Origin: JBEKZQ01 sp049509675
GTDB taxonomy: Bacteria; Planctomycetota; Planctomycetia; Pirellulales; Thermoguttaceae
NCBI GenBank assembly: GCA_049509675.1
Contig: JBEKZQ010000389.1
Span: 1 to 6,061 of the forward strand
Length of the DNA stretch: 6,061 bases
Reading direction: 5' to 3'
Shown piece after piece: positions 1 through 5,829 of this stretch. The first letter of the stretch is position 1; every line of letters begins with the position of its first letter. The notes under the pieces were generated by a model, which saw only the letters and a list, made by a program, of their open reading frames with translations, made no database searches and was not told where the DNA came from. The position numbers and the translations under genes were made by a program.

Positions 1-450
1 TGTGGCGGACGCGGGCGACCAGGCGCGCGCCGGCCTCGCCGTAGTCTTTAGAGGGGCATGAGATATGTTGCTGGCGGCACCCGGCGTGAAGTAGTAGTGC
101 GAGTAGTACATGAAAACGCTGCCGGTTCCCGTGGGTTGGATCGGAGCCAGTTCGTCTTCCTCCATCTGCGTCATTTGCTGGCCCAGTGCGGAGACGTCGG
201 CGTTTTGCCGCTGATTGATCAGGCCCTGCTGGCGGATGGCATCGCGCAAGTTCAGTTCGGGCCGTACGAATTGGTGATACGGGTCGAGCGGCCCACCCGC
301 ACCATTTCTCTGGTAAAGATTCAACCACGGACTCAAGGTGGGACTGGCAGGGCGGTAGCTTGGGACGAAGTCCTGCGCGGCAGCCGGCCGGCCGTGGGAA
401 AAAATGAAAACCCCAATCATCACTATGAAAACCGCCATGGGGCGCGTCAT
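1..450 (-). CDS. Planctomycete-type small exported protein of unknown function (3' end outside window)
   Basis: Reading leftward from ATG at 450, the frame stays open for 150 codons to the window edge, so the C-terminus is missing. The start is supported by a Shine-Dalgarno GGAGG (plus-strand CCTCC, 459-463) eight bases upstream. Residues 5-25 form a hydrophobic signal peptide ending in PAAA, with probable cleavage before Gln26. The mature part has a 'SPTLSPWLNLYQRNG' block at 36-50, 'GPLDPYHQFVRPEL' at 53-66, a Gln-rich helical stretch (about 70-97) and an aromatic 'FMYYSHYY' block at 113-120. From memory, this order of blocks recurs in small secreted planctomycete proteins with no known function; that is recall, not a search. 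I infer a periplasmic or cell-surface location. After about residue 124 the composition turns Ala/Arg/Pro-rich, and the last ~45 bases look at least as coding-like in other frames, so the extreme C-terminal reading is less certain. Confidence 0.72.
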   Translation of the reverse strand, partial: MTRPMAVFIVMIGVFIFSHGRPAAAQDFVPSYRPASPTLSPWLNLYQRNGAGGPLDPYHQFVRPELNLRDAIRQQGLINQRQNADVSALGQQMTQMEEDELAPIQPTGTGSVFMYYSHYYFTPGAASNISHAPLKTTARPARAWSPASAT

Positions 451-518
451 GGCCTTCGCCTCCGTTTGTCCTTGGCCCAAAAACAAGTGGACCGCATCTA
501 TTGTACAGCCGGGAGCGT

Positions 519-537
519 GGCAGGCCACTAGCCTGCC
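519..537. repeat. Perfect 7-bp hairpin
   Basis: GGCAGGC (519-525) and GCCTGCC (531-537) are perfect inverted arms around a 5-base loop, CACTA. It lies about 70 bases upstream of the leftward gene start, where the -35 region would fall for the TACAAT hexamer at 505-500. It could be a protein-binding dyad or a REP-like palindrome. There is no T-run on either side, so it is a poor terminator candidate. Confidence 0.45.
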
Positions 538-554
538 CGCCTACTCGGCCTATC

Positions 555-606
555 GGCACGCGGGCCGGGCAAACTTTTTGTTTTTTGCCGGTCGTATCGG
601 CGTGCC
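555..606. repeat. Nested imperfect hairpin with T-rich loop
   Basis: An outer stem GGCACGC (555-561)/GCGTGCC (600-606) encloses an inner stem CCGGgCAAA (565-573)/TTTGCCGG (584-591, one bulged base) with a T-rich loop. Neither adjacent gene reads into it in the usual terminator orientation, since both genes start outward from this region. It may be a degenerate repeat or a structured leader of something not recognised. Confidence 0.35.
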
Positions 607-658
607 CTCCACCATCGAATCAGGGCGGCGGTTGTCTCTTGTGACTCGTGGCGCGAAA

Positions 659-750
659 GGGGTCAGGTCCATGTTTTCGGTCAAGAGTTTAGCCAATGGC
701 TACGCCGACAAGCCGAAAAATGGACCAGACCCCGACTTTGCAATTCTCCC
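659..750 (-). repeat. Dispersed REPIN/MITE-like element, copy 1
   Basis: The core 659-733 begins GGGGTCAGGTCCATGTTTTC and ends with its approximate complement (plus-strand CCGAAAAATGGACCAGACCCC at 713-733), so it is a short non-coding unit with imperfect terminal inverted repeats. Its reverse complement (750 to 666) matches 5704-5789 at about 75 of 86 aligned positions by eye, with one single-base gap. An outer 8-bp inverted pair, TCGTGGCG (646-653)/CGCCACGA (767-774), flanks it but is not shared with copy 2. Ends of the GGGGTCAGGTCC/GGACCAGACCCC type resemble short elements mobilised in trans by REP-associated tyrosine (IS200-like) transposases. No transposase lies in this window, so that link is inference. 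Confidence 0.75.
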
Positions 751-1131
751 GGCCTTGGCGCGGGCACGCCACGACTCGTCTTCGGGCTGACGTTTCGCCT
801 GGGCGGGCAAGAGCATCTCGTTCCCCCACAGGCTGCAAATAATCCGACTTTTAGGCCCCATCTTTTGCAGATCCACTAAAGCACTACAACGAATTCATGC
901 TACTCATTCAATATAACCGTTACCACCGGAACACCCTCGGAACGAGCCGGGGGCACGAGGGAGTTTCGACTTGAACGATTGGCACGATCCTGCCGAATTT
1001 AGCCAACGAAGGGTTTGTTCCAGGCTCGCAGTTCAATCCGCTTTTGCCGACCCAATATACTTCGCGCGGTTTGAAATGATCCCAACCGCGGCAATAGGGA
1101 ACGGATCGTATCGTTTACAAACTGTTCGCAG

Positions 1132-1137
1132 TATAAG
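1132..1137 (+). promoter_or_regulatory. Candidate -10 hexamer for the exporter gene
   Basis: TATAAG lies 25 bases before the exporter ATG at 1163, leaving a short leader with room for the GGAGG site at 1152-1156. A -35-like TTTACA is only 12 bases upstream, too close for a standard sigma-70 spacing, so the promoter call is weak. Its main value is that it agrees with the start at 1163 rather than the upstream TTG at 971. Confidence 0.25.
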
Positions 1138-1162
1138 TCCCTTTTCAAGGTGGAGGGGGCCA

Positions 1163-2239
1163 ATGAGATCTCCGGCTTGTCGCGGCATCCTCACTTTTTC
1201 CGGGCTATTGACACTGGTTGCCCTGCTGGCGGGCAATGGGTGCCAGTCGATCGGCCGCCATGAAACCTTGCAGCCGGCAGGGGCGCAGGACGGACGCCGC
1301 GTCATGGTCCCGCGGGAGTTGTCGAAGGTCGTTCTGCCGCCGTATGTCATCGAGCCGCCCGACATCCTCGCGATCGACGCCATCCACATTGCGCCAAGGA
1401 CGCCATACCATTTGAGGACGTTCGACGTGCTCGCGATTCAAGTGCAGGGGACGTTGCCGGATCAACCAATCGCCGGCTACTTCCACCTCCAGCCGGGCGG
1501 TCTGGTGCAGCTCGGCCACGACTACGGAGCGGTCAACGTCGCCGGACTCACTGCGGAAGAAGCTCAGGAAGCCGTCCGGAGGCACCTCCTGTTCCGGTTG
1601 CGGGAACCGATGGTTTCTCTGACCTTGGCCGACACCGCCGCCAAGCAGCAGATTGCCGGCCAGCACCTGGTGGGGCCGGACGGCACCGTGACGTTGGGCG
1701 GCTACGGCAGTGTTCTCGTGGTGGGCATGACGATCGCTCAGGCCAAGCAAGCCATCGAGCAGCACCTCTCGCAACATCTGGAGAACCCGGAGGTCGCTGT
1801 GGACGTGTTCGCATACAATAGCAAAGTCTACTACATCGTCACGCAAGGGGCCGGCCTGGGGGACGGCGTGTATCGCTTCCCCATCAAGGGCAACGAAACC
1901 GTGTTGGACGCCATCTCCGAAATCAACGGCATGCAGGCAGTGTCGTCGAAGAAGATCTGGGTTGCCCGGCCGACGGATGAACCCGGGAAAACCCAGAACC
2001 TGCCGGTGAATTGGGAAGAGATCACCGCCGACGCCAACGCCTGCACGAATTACCAACTCCTGCCCGGCGATCGCGTGTTCGTCCAGGAGGACAAGTTGAT
2101 CGCGCTGGACACCGGCCTGGCGAAGATCATTGCACCCATGGAGCGGGTGATGGGATTCTCGCTGCTGGGGGTGGGCACGGTCACCAGGTTCTCCGGACCA
2201 GTGCTGAAGGGCGGCGGAAACCGCCAGGGGACTTTCTAG
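1163..2239 (+). CDS. Wza/BexD-like polysaccharide export lipoprotein (Poly_export + SLBB)
   Basis: This 358-aa protein is predicted to form the outer-membrane part of a capsule or exopolysaccharide exporter. I chose ATG 1163 because GGAGG (1152-1156) sits six bases upstream and a signal sequence follows at once: a hydrophobic segment at 9-23, then Gly-Asn-Gly-Cys with Cys27 as a probable, non-canonical lipidation site. 'PPYVIEPPDILAIDAI' (59-74) is the classic start of the polysaccharide-export domain. Two similar units follow, about 105-155 and 166-216, both of the form 'P-x-G-x-V-x-L-G...YG-x-V...G-[LM]-T...A...H-L', suggesting an internal duplication. An SLBB-like beta-grasp follows ('KVYYIVTQ', 221-228) with 'LLPGDRVFVQED' at 299-310. 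The C-terminal tail ends 'KGGGNRQGTF'. No glycosyltransferase, Wzc kinase or polymerase lies beside it, so its substrate is unknown. The TAG stop lies within the left arm of a palindromic element. Confidence 0.85.
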   Translation: MRSPACRGILTFSGLLTLVALLAGNGCQSIGRHETLQPAGAQDGRRVMVPRELSKVVLPPYVIEPPDILAIDAIHIAPRTPYHLRTFDVLAIQVQGTLPDQPIAGYFHLQPGGLVQLGHDYGAVNVAGLTAEEAQEAVRRHLLFRLREPMVSLTLADTAAKQQIAGQHLVGPDGTVTLGGYGSVLVVGMTIAQAKQAIEQHLSQHLENPEVAVDVFAYNSKVYYIVTQGAGLGDGVYRFPIKGNETVLDAISEINGMQAVSSKKIWVARPTDEPGKTQNLPVNWEEITADANACTNYQLLPGDRVFVQEDKLIALDTGLAKIIAPMERVMGFSLLGVGTVTRFSGPVLKGGGNRQGTF

Positions 2240-2414
2240 CCCGTATTATTCATGGGTGGGTCAAGGTCGCGCAACATTATGGTGGGGCTCGCAAACCGAC
2301 GAAACTCTGCTCCGCACCCGGTAAACGAATCAGACCGGCGGCAAGCGACCGAAGCCCCACCAGTAAAACGGTTTGCTCGACCCACCCTGCATTTTCATGA
2401 ATAATCCGGGCTAG
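2236..2414. mobile_element. 179-bp palindromic MITE-like element at the exporter stop codon
   Basis: Terminal arms CTAGCCCGTATTATTCATG (2236-2254) and CATGAATAATCCGGGCTAG (2396-2414) are inverted repeats matching at 18 of 19 positions. Further paired segments lie inside: GGTGGGTC (2255-2262)/GACCCACC (2379-2386), and TGGTGGGGCT (2280-2289)/AGCCCCACCA (2353-2362). The whole unit is therefore one long imperfect palindrome that could fold into a cruciform or an RNA hairpin. Both outer ends are CTAG. This may be a 4-bp target duplication (leaving 15-bp terminal repeats) or part of the repeat, and because CTAG is its own complement one copy cannot decide. There is no coding capacity, so movement would depend on a transposase in trans. 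As an RNA it could also act as a 3'-end structure for the exporter transcript, though no T-run follows. Confidence 0.72.
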
Positions 2415-2473
2415 CGGCCGCCTGGATTCAGTAGCCGAACATTTATGGCGACATGTTGGAGCTAAGCACTATC

Positions 2474-2785
2474 ATGACAACTGAACATAGGACGCTGGCG
2501 AGTGGGTGCATCCTTGGGGCGGGCATCGGGTTGCTGTGCCTGGCGTCTGGCTGCTGCTGCTGCACGGTTCCGCACGTGCTGCCCTGCGACCCGCCGTATG
2601 GTTATCGCCCCACGTGTTGGCGTCCCTGGCAGGACGCCTGCATGGTCCAGGGCGCCGCAGAAATGCCGCCGCAGATCACGCCCGACCTGCCTGGCCTGCC
2701 CCAGGCCGCGCCCGGCGTGCCGATGCCGCCCCCAGGCAGGCCGGCGGGCGAACTGATCCACGTTCCCCCGCCCAGCAAGTTGTAG
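2474..2785 (+). CDS. Small Cys/Pro-rich putative lipoprotein of unknown function
   Basis: This 103-aa protein is not assigned to a characterised family. ATG 2474 is preferred because GGAG (2458-2461) precedes it, though 12 bases away; an in-frame ATG at 2453 would add seven residues and has a poorer upstream site. A hydrophobic segment at about 13-24 ends in Leu-Ala-Ser-Gly-Cys, making Cys27 a plausible lipid anchor, followed by Cys28-Cys30. 'DPPYGYRPTCWRPW' (39-52) resembles a block I recall in many small planctomycete secreted proteins. The remainder (64-100) is almost all Pro, Gly, Ala and Met, so it is probably disordered. Nine cysteines in 103 residues suggest disulfides or metal binding, which is inference. 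It is on the same strand as the exporter but separated by the palindromic element, and converges with the beta-mannosidase gene 55 bases away. A mistaken call in GC-rich DNA is possible, but the signal sequence and block argue for a real gene. Confidence 0.65.
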   Translation: MTTEHRTLASGCILGAGIGLLCLASGCCCCTVPHVLPCDPPYGYRPTCWRPWQDACMVQGAAEMPPQITPDLPGLPQAAPGVPMPPPGRPAGELIHVPPPSKL

Positions 2786-2840
2786 GCAGCGTTGCGCACG
2801 CGGCCGGACTCGTAGCTTCTCCAGGAATTTTGATTCTCAC

Positions 2841-5393
2841 TCAATGCGCATACGTATCGTAAAGGCTGCGGACCCGCAGCGCTGCTTGAAACTCCTTCAG
2901 GGTCATCGCCTTGGCCGGCTGGACGTTGATCGTCGCCGCACGGCCTTCGGCGACATGAATGAAGTTCTGCGAATATCGGGCGTCCCCGCCGGCCAGCTCC
3001 AACCACGTCCACAGCGCCGGATGCCGGGCGGCAAGCGTCACGATGAACTCCCCCGGCCCTTTTTCCATGACTTTGGCCGAAAGCTCCGGATCGCCCAGCT
3101 TCAACTCGCGGGGATAGACCAAGGTCACCAGGTTGTCGGAAACCGTTTGGCCGCCCACGTCCAGCTTCAACCACACGAGCAGGTTCTCCTTGCCCAGGTT
3201 CCCGAGATCGTTCTGAAGCTGAAGCGTATGGACCATGCGGCTGGTGCGCGCGGGGATATCGACCGGCAAAGATTCTTGGGAGCTTGCCTTGCCGGCCGCA
3301 TCGGTGACGGTCCAGGATAGCCTGCCTCGGCAGTCCTGCATGCGATCGCTGGTCACATAGAGATCGACCTTTCCGGCCTTGACGTCTTCCGCCCCGGAGA
3401 CCAACAGCGGGGCGTAGAACTTCTGCGCCATGTAGTGCAGGGCCTTCCAGCGGCCGAAGTAATCGACCGAGGCCCACGACGTGCAGGGCCAGCAGTCGTT
3501 GTATTGCCAGTAGACGCAGCCCATCGACCGCGGCATTTCCCGCCGCCAGCCCTCGGCCCCGTACTTGATGCCGTAGCCCTGGGTGATCTGACTCAGCCAC
3601 AGGGTGCTCTCGAAATCCTTCGGGTCGCGGAAGTACTGCTTCACCAATTTCATGATCTTGTCGGTGCCGATCGTCCCGTCCTCGTGTACGTCCATGTACA
3701 TGCGATTGGATCGCTCATGGTACTTGATGATCGGGGAATAGACCGACTGCCGATCGGCGGCCGTGGTGAAGGAGCGCACCGTTGCCGGCTGGGGGAATGC
3801 CTGGAATCCGAACTCGCTCATGAAGCCGTGCATGTCGCGATAGACCTCGAACGGCTTGCCCCCGTGCCAGACCTCCCAAAAATGCACGTCGCCGCAGTCG
3901 GGCGAGCCGGTGACGTAATCGGCCTGGGGCGCCAGGCGGTGCAACTCGCCGCCGAGCGTATCGCGAAAGAGCTTGTAGTAATCGCCCGAACTCATTTTGT
4001 CGCTGGTCCATTGATCGCCGCCGCGGAAGAACATGATCTCGTTATTGCCGCACCACACGGCGATCGAGGGATGATGCCGCAGGCGTTTGATGTTGTCGCG
4101 GGCCTCCTGCCGCACGTCGGCCAGGAAGTCGGCATCGAAGGCCGGATAGGTGGTGCAGCCGAACTTGAAGTCCAGCCAGATGCACAGTCCCATCTCGTCG
4201 CACAGATCGTAGAGGGCATCCTCCTCATAGTAGCCTCCGCCCCAGAAACGCAGCGAGTTCATGTTGACGGCCACGGCATCGGCCACATAGCGGCGCAGGA
4301 TTTCCTTAGTCAGGCGATTGGCGAAGCAGTCGGCGGGGATCCAGTTGGCGCCTTTGGCAAAGAACGGCACGCCGTTGACCTCGAAGTGCAGCGGCGCAGC
4401 GGCGGTCTGTTGCACGGTGCGGAGCGTGCGCAGGCCAATGCGCTTCGTGGTCGAGTCGAGCACCTGCCCGCCATCGTCCACCAGTTCGACCCTGACCATA
4501 TACAGGGGCTGCGCGCCCATGCCGGCGGGCCACCAAAGCTGCGGATCGGCGACGGGCAGAACCGCCTTCGCCTTGCCGCCGGCCAGGTCGGCCGTAGTCG
4601 TCGCGATTTCCTTGCCCGCGAACAAGACGGCAGTCTTGGCCCGCAGTTTCGCCGTCGCGGCCGTTGCGGCCGCGACCTCAATTGTCAGAGTGACGCGGCC
4701 TTTTTGCGCATGGTCCTGCAGGACAGCCACGTCGTCCAGCCGCGCCTGGTCGAAAGCCACCAGGCCGATCGGCCGCCAGATGCCGCAACTGATCAGCGTG
4801 GGCCCCCAATCCCAGCCGAAGTTGCACGGCTCTTTCCGCACGTAGGCGGCCCCGGGATACGCCCAAGTGGGAAGCTTCCGCCGGCTCTCCCCGGCGCGGA
4901 CCACCGGCAGGACCGAGTCGAAGCGGATCTGGATCGTGTTGCCGCGCCCACGGAGCAGCTTCTTCACGTCGAATTCGCAGGTCCGGAACATGTTGTCCGT
5001 TTGCCCAAGCCGGGTGTCGTTCAGGCGGATCGTGGCCAGGGTATCGAGCCCTTCGCAGCGCAACAGAATGTGCCGGCGTGAGAGCAATTCCGGCGGAACG
5101 TCGAACGAGCGGCGATAGATCCAGTTCGCCTCGCCCACCCATTGCACGCGTTTTTCGTTGTCGCGGTAGAACGGATCGGGGATTTTCTTCGCGGCCAGCA
5201 GGTCGGTATGAATATAGCCCGGCACCGTGGCGGCGAGCGTCTCGCCGGAGCCTTCCTTGGCAACTTGCCACGGCCCGCCCAGATCGAAGCGGGCGATGGA
5301 AGCGACGGCCGCGGCGGAAACACCCCATGCGATGGCTCCCCCAGCGACAACACAGCGGAAGAAACTCATTCTCAGCGTGATCCTGTTCTGCAT
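2841..5393 (-). CDS. Secreted GH2 beta-mannosidase
   Basis: This complete 850-aa enzyme should remove terminal beta-D-mannose from mannan- or glycan-derived oligosaccharides (EC 3.2.1.25). The start at 5393 follows a GGGGGGA stretch; Met9 (5369) is an alternative. A signal peptide (about 1-31, 'VSAAAVA|S') indicates export. Domains in order: GH2 sugar-binding jelly roll (about 36-215), with the mannosidase-typical 'NFGWDWGP' at 191-198; Ig-like domain (about 216-325); (beta/alpha)8 barrel (about 326-660); C-terminal Ig-like domain (about 675-845). In the barrel, 'VWCGNNE' gives Glu452 as acid/base and 'HGFMSEFGFQ' gives Glu527 as nucleophile, both by family analogy. 'LRFWGGGYYE' (381-390) and 'CVYWQYNDCWP' (626-636) also fit. 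Length matches the family and no frameshift is seen. It is a single gene, with no SusC/D-like, sulfatase or regulator gene next to it. Other GH2 activities are less likely given the WDWGP block. Confidence 0.93.
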   Translation of the reverse strand: MQNRITLRMSFFRCVVAGGAIAWGVSAAAVASIARFDLGGPWQVAKEGSGETLAATVPGYIHTDLLAAKKIPDPFYRDNEKRVQWVGEANWIYRRSFDVPPELLSRRHILLRCEGLDTLATIRLNDTRLGQTDNMFRTCEFDVKKLLRGRGNTIQIRFDSVLPVVRAGESRRKLPTWAYPGAAYVRKEPCNFGWDWGPTLISCGIWRPIGLVAFDQARLDDVAVLQDHAQKGRVTLTIEVAAATAATAKLRAKTAVLFAGKEIATTTADLAGGKAKAVLPVADPQLWWPAGMGAQPLYMVRVELVDDGGQVLDSTTKRIGLRTLRTVQQTAAAPLHFEVNGVPFFAKGANWIPADCFANRLTKEILRRYVADAVAVNMNSLRFWGGGYYEEDALYDLCDEMGLCIWLDFKFGCTTYPAFDADFLADVRQEARDNIKRLRHHPSIAVWCGNNEIMFFRGGDQWTSDKMSSGDYYKLFRDTLGGELHRLAPQADYVTGSPDCGDVHFWEVWHGGKPFEVYRDMHGFMSEFGFQAFPQPATVRSFTTAADRQSVYSPIIKYHERSNRMYMDVHEDGTIGTDKIMKLVKQYFRDPKDFESTLWLSQITQGYGIKYGAEGWRREMPRSMGCVYWQYNDCWPCTSWASVDYFGRWKALHYMAQKFYAPLLVSGAEDVKAGKVDLYVTSDRMQDCRGRLSWTVTDAAGKASSQESLPVDIPARTSRMVHTLQLQNDLGNLGKENLLVWLKLDVGGQTVSDNLVTLVYPRELKLGDPELSAKVMEKGPGEFIVTLAARHPALWTWLELAGGDARYSQNFIHVAEGRAATINVQPAKAMTLKEFQAALRVRSLYDTYAH

Positions 5394-5515
5394 GTCATCC
5401 CCCCGGAATCAAGTTTCACGAATGGACTGCTTTGGGAAAAACGGACGGGCGCCATGCGTGCGACTTTCCCTGCACCAGGCAGCCCGCAGTGGCCTTATCT
5501 TACCCGCTCTGGCCT

Positions 5516-5532
5516 CCGGGTGCGACACCCCG
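5516..5532. repeat. Short GC hairpin
   Basis: GGGTG (5518-5522) and CACCC (5526-5530) pair perfectly around a CGA loop, and flanking CC/GG bases can extend the stem with one bulge. It lies in the spacer between two divergently transcribed genes, without a T-run. It may be a REP-like remnant or chance in GC-rich DNA. Confidence 0.3.
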
Positions 5533-5653
5533 GAACCGGAAAAGGCCAACAAGGGGCCGCGCCTGTCTTCACGCCCCGGCGCCAAGCGGTATACTGGGAG
5601 ACATATCCCGGCCGCACGTTCACGCTGCTGGCCGAGAACAATTCGCCGGCAAC

Positions 5654-5695
5654 CCGTCCTACGCATCGTAAGACGGATTGCCAATCCGTCCTACG
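5654..5695. repeat. Planctomycete-type GACGGATTG palindrome with a third, alternative arm
   Basis: GACGGATTG (5672-5680) and CAATCCGTC (5682-5690) are perfect inverted arms around one base. The stem extends to 5667-5695 with a single mismatch (CGTAaGACGGATTG against CAATCCGTCcTACG). A second CCGTCCTACG at 5654-5663 repeats 5686-5695 and can pair with 5667-5676 over a CAT loop, so the middle arm could fold either way. From memory, this GGATTGgCAATCC palindrome is abundant between genes in Pirellulales genomes and produces the recurring spurious peptide '…DWQSVLR…'. Function is unknown; a REP-like role is the default guess. Confidence 0.65.
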
Positions 5696-5703
5696 GGAAA
5701 CCG

Positions 5704-5790
5704 GGGAGAACTGCAAAGTCGGGGTCTGGTCCATTTTTAGGCTGATAGGCGTTGCCATTTGGCCGGACTCATGACCGAAAACATGGACCC
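5704..5790 (+). repeat. Dispersed REPIN/MITE-like element, copy 2
   Basis: 5704-5789 matches the reverse complement of 666-750 at about 75 of 86 positions by eye. Shared runs include TGCAAAGTCGGGGTCTGGTC (5712-5731), the following CCATTTTT, and GACCGAAAACATGGACC (5773-5789). The inner ends GGTCTGGTCCATTTTT and GAAAACATGGACC are partly complementary, as in copy 1. The right end departs from copy 1 after 5789, so this copy looks truncated or diverged there. It ends 40 bases before the threonine aldolase start, so it lies in that gene's leader or promoter region. Confidence 0.75.
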
Positions 5791-5829
5791 GGGTACCCTC
5801 TGGGTGCCTTCGCGTCAGACCCAGGAAAC

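Larger units (their letters stand above)
451..1162. other. Non-coding stretch between divergent genes
   Basis: No convincing gene lies in these 712 bases. It holds the ribosome-binding site of the leftward gene (459-463), a -10-like TACAAT read leftward (505-500), two hairpins (519-537 and 555-606), a dispersed REPIN/MITE-like element (659-750), and a more AT-rich part around 835-925. That AT-rich part contains a 7-bp dyad, CTGCAAA (833-839) with TTTGCAG (864-870), which could be an operator but has no second copy. The rightward exporter promoter is probably near 1132. An open frame runs upstream of the exporter to a TTG at 971, but residues in it look random and it lacks a good ribosome-binding site. 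Confidence 0.6.
5394..5829. other. Non-coding stretch rich in repeats between the beta-mannosidase and threonine aldolase genes
   Basis: No gene is supported in these 436 bases between two divergent starts. It contains the G-rich ribosome-binding region of the mannosidase (5396-5403 read leftward), a GGGTG-CGA-CACCC hairpin (5518-5530), the palindrome cluster 5654-5695, copy 2 of the dispersed element (5704-5789), and a possible small hairpin CTGGGT (5800-5805)/ACCCAG (5819-5824). A TATACT at 5590-5595 could be a -10 toward the aldolase, but no good -35 accompanies it. Open frames across 5432-5774 on either strand are made of repeat sequence. Confidence 0.6.

Noticed and set aside
58..531. 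157-codon rightward open frame opposite the left-edge gene
   Set aside because: The leftward frame has a ribosome-binding site, signal peptide and conserved-looking blocks, while this one has none of them.
404..790. Rightward open frame spanning the hairpins and element copy 1
   Set aside because: It is composed of repeat sequence and runs through inverted repeats, with no protein features.
1108..1137. Complete sigma-70 promoter TTTACA...TATAAG
   Set aside because: The spacer is about 12 bases rather than about 17, so only the -10-like hexamer was kept, at low confidence.
971..1162. N-terminal extension of the exporter from TTG at 971
   Set aside because: The 64 extra residues would bury the signal peptide. 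GGAGG and a -10-like hexamer both point to ATG 1163.
1205..2056. 283-codon leftward open frame antisense to the exporter
   Set aside because: It lies inside the well-supported Poly_export/SLBB gene, and its product is His/Arg/Gln-rich without family features.
2011..2400. Rightward open frame overlapping the exporter 3' end and the palindromic element
   Set aside because: Its first half is a shadow of the exporter and its second half is a translation of the repeat.
2236..2414. Integron attC site or CRISPR-like structure
   Set aside because: There is no GTTRRRY/RYYYAAC core pair and no regularly spaced repeats; the unit is a single terminal-repeat palindrome.
2786..2840. Shared terminator between the convergent lipoprotein and mannosidase genes
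   Set aside because: No stable stem followed by a T-run is visible on either strand in the 55-base gap.
3435..5081. 548-codon rightward open frame antisense to the beta-mannosidase
   Set aside because: It is the mirror of a strongly conserved GH2 gene in GC-rich DNA where stops are rare, and it shows no recognisable domain, signal or ribosome-binding site.
5432..5774. Several open frames on both strands between the mannosidase and ltaE
   Set aside because: They translate the GACGGATTG palindrome and element copy 2, giving the known type of spurious '…DWQSVLR…' and 'MDQTPT…' peptides.
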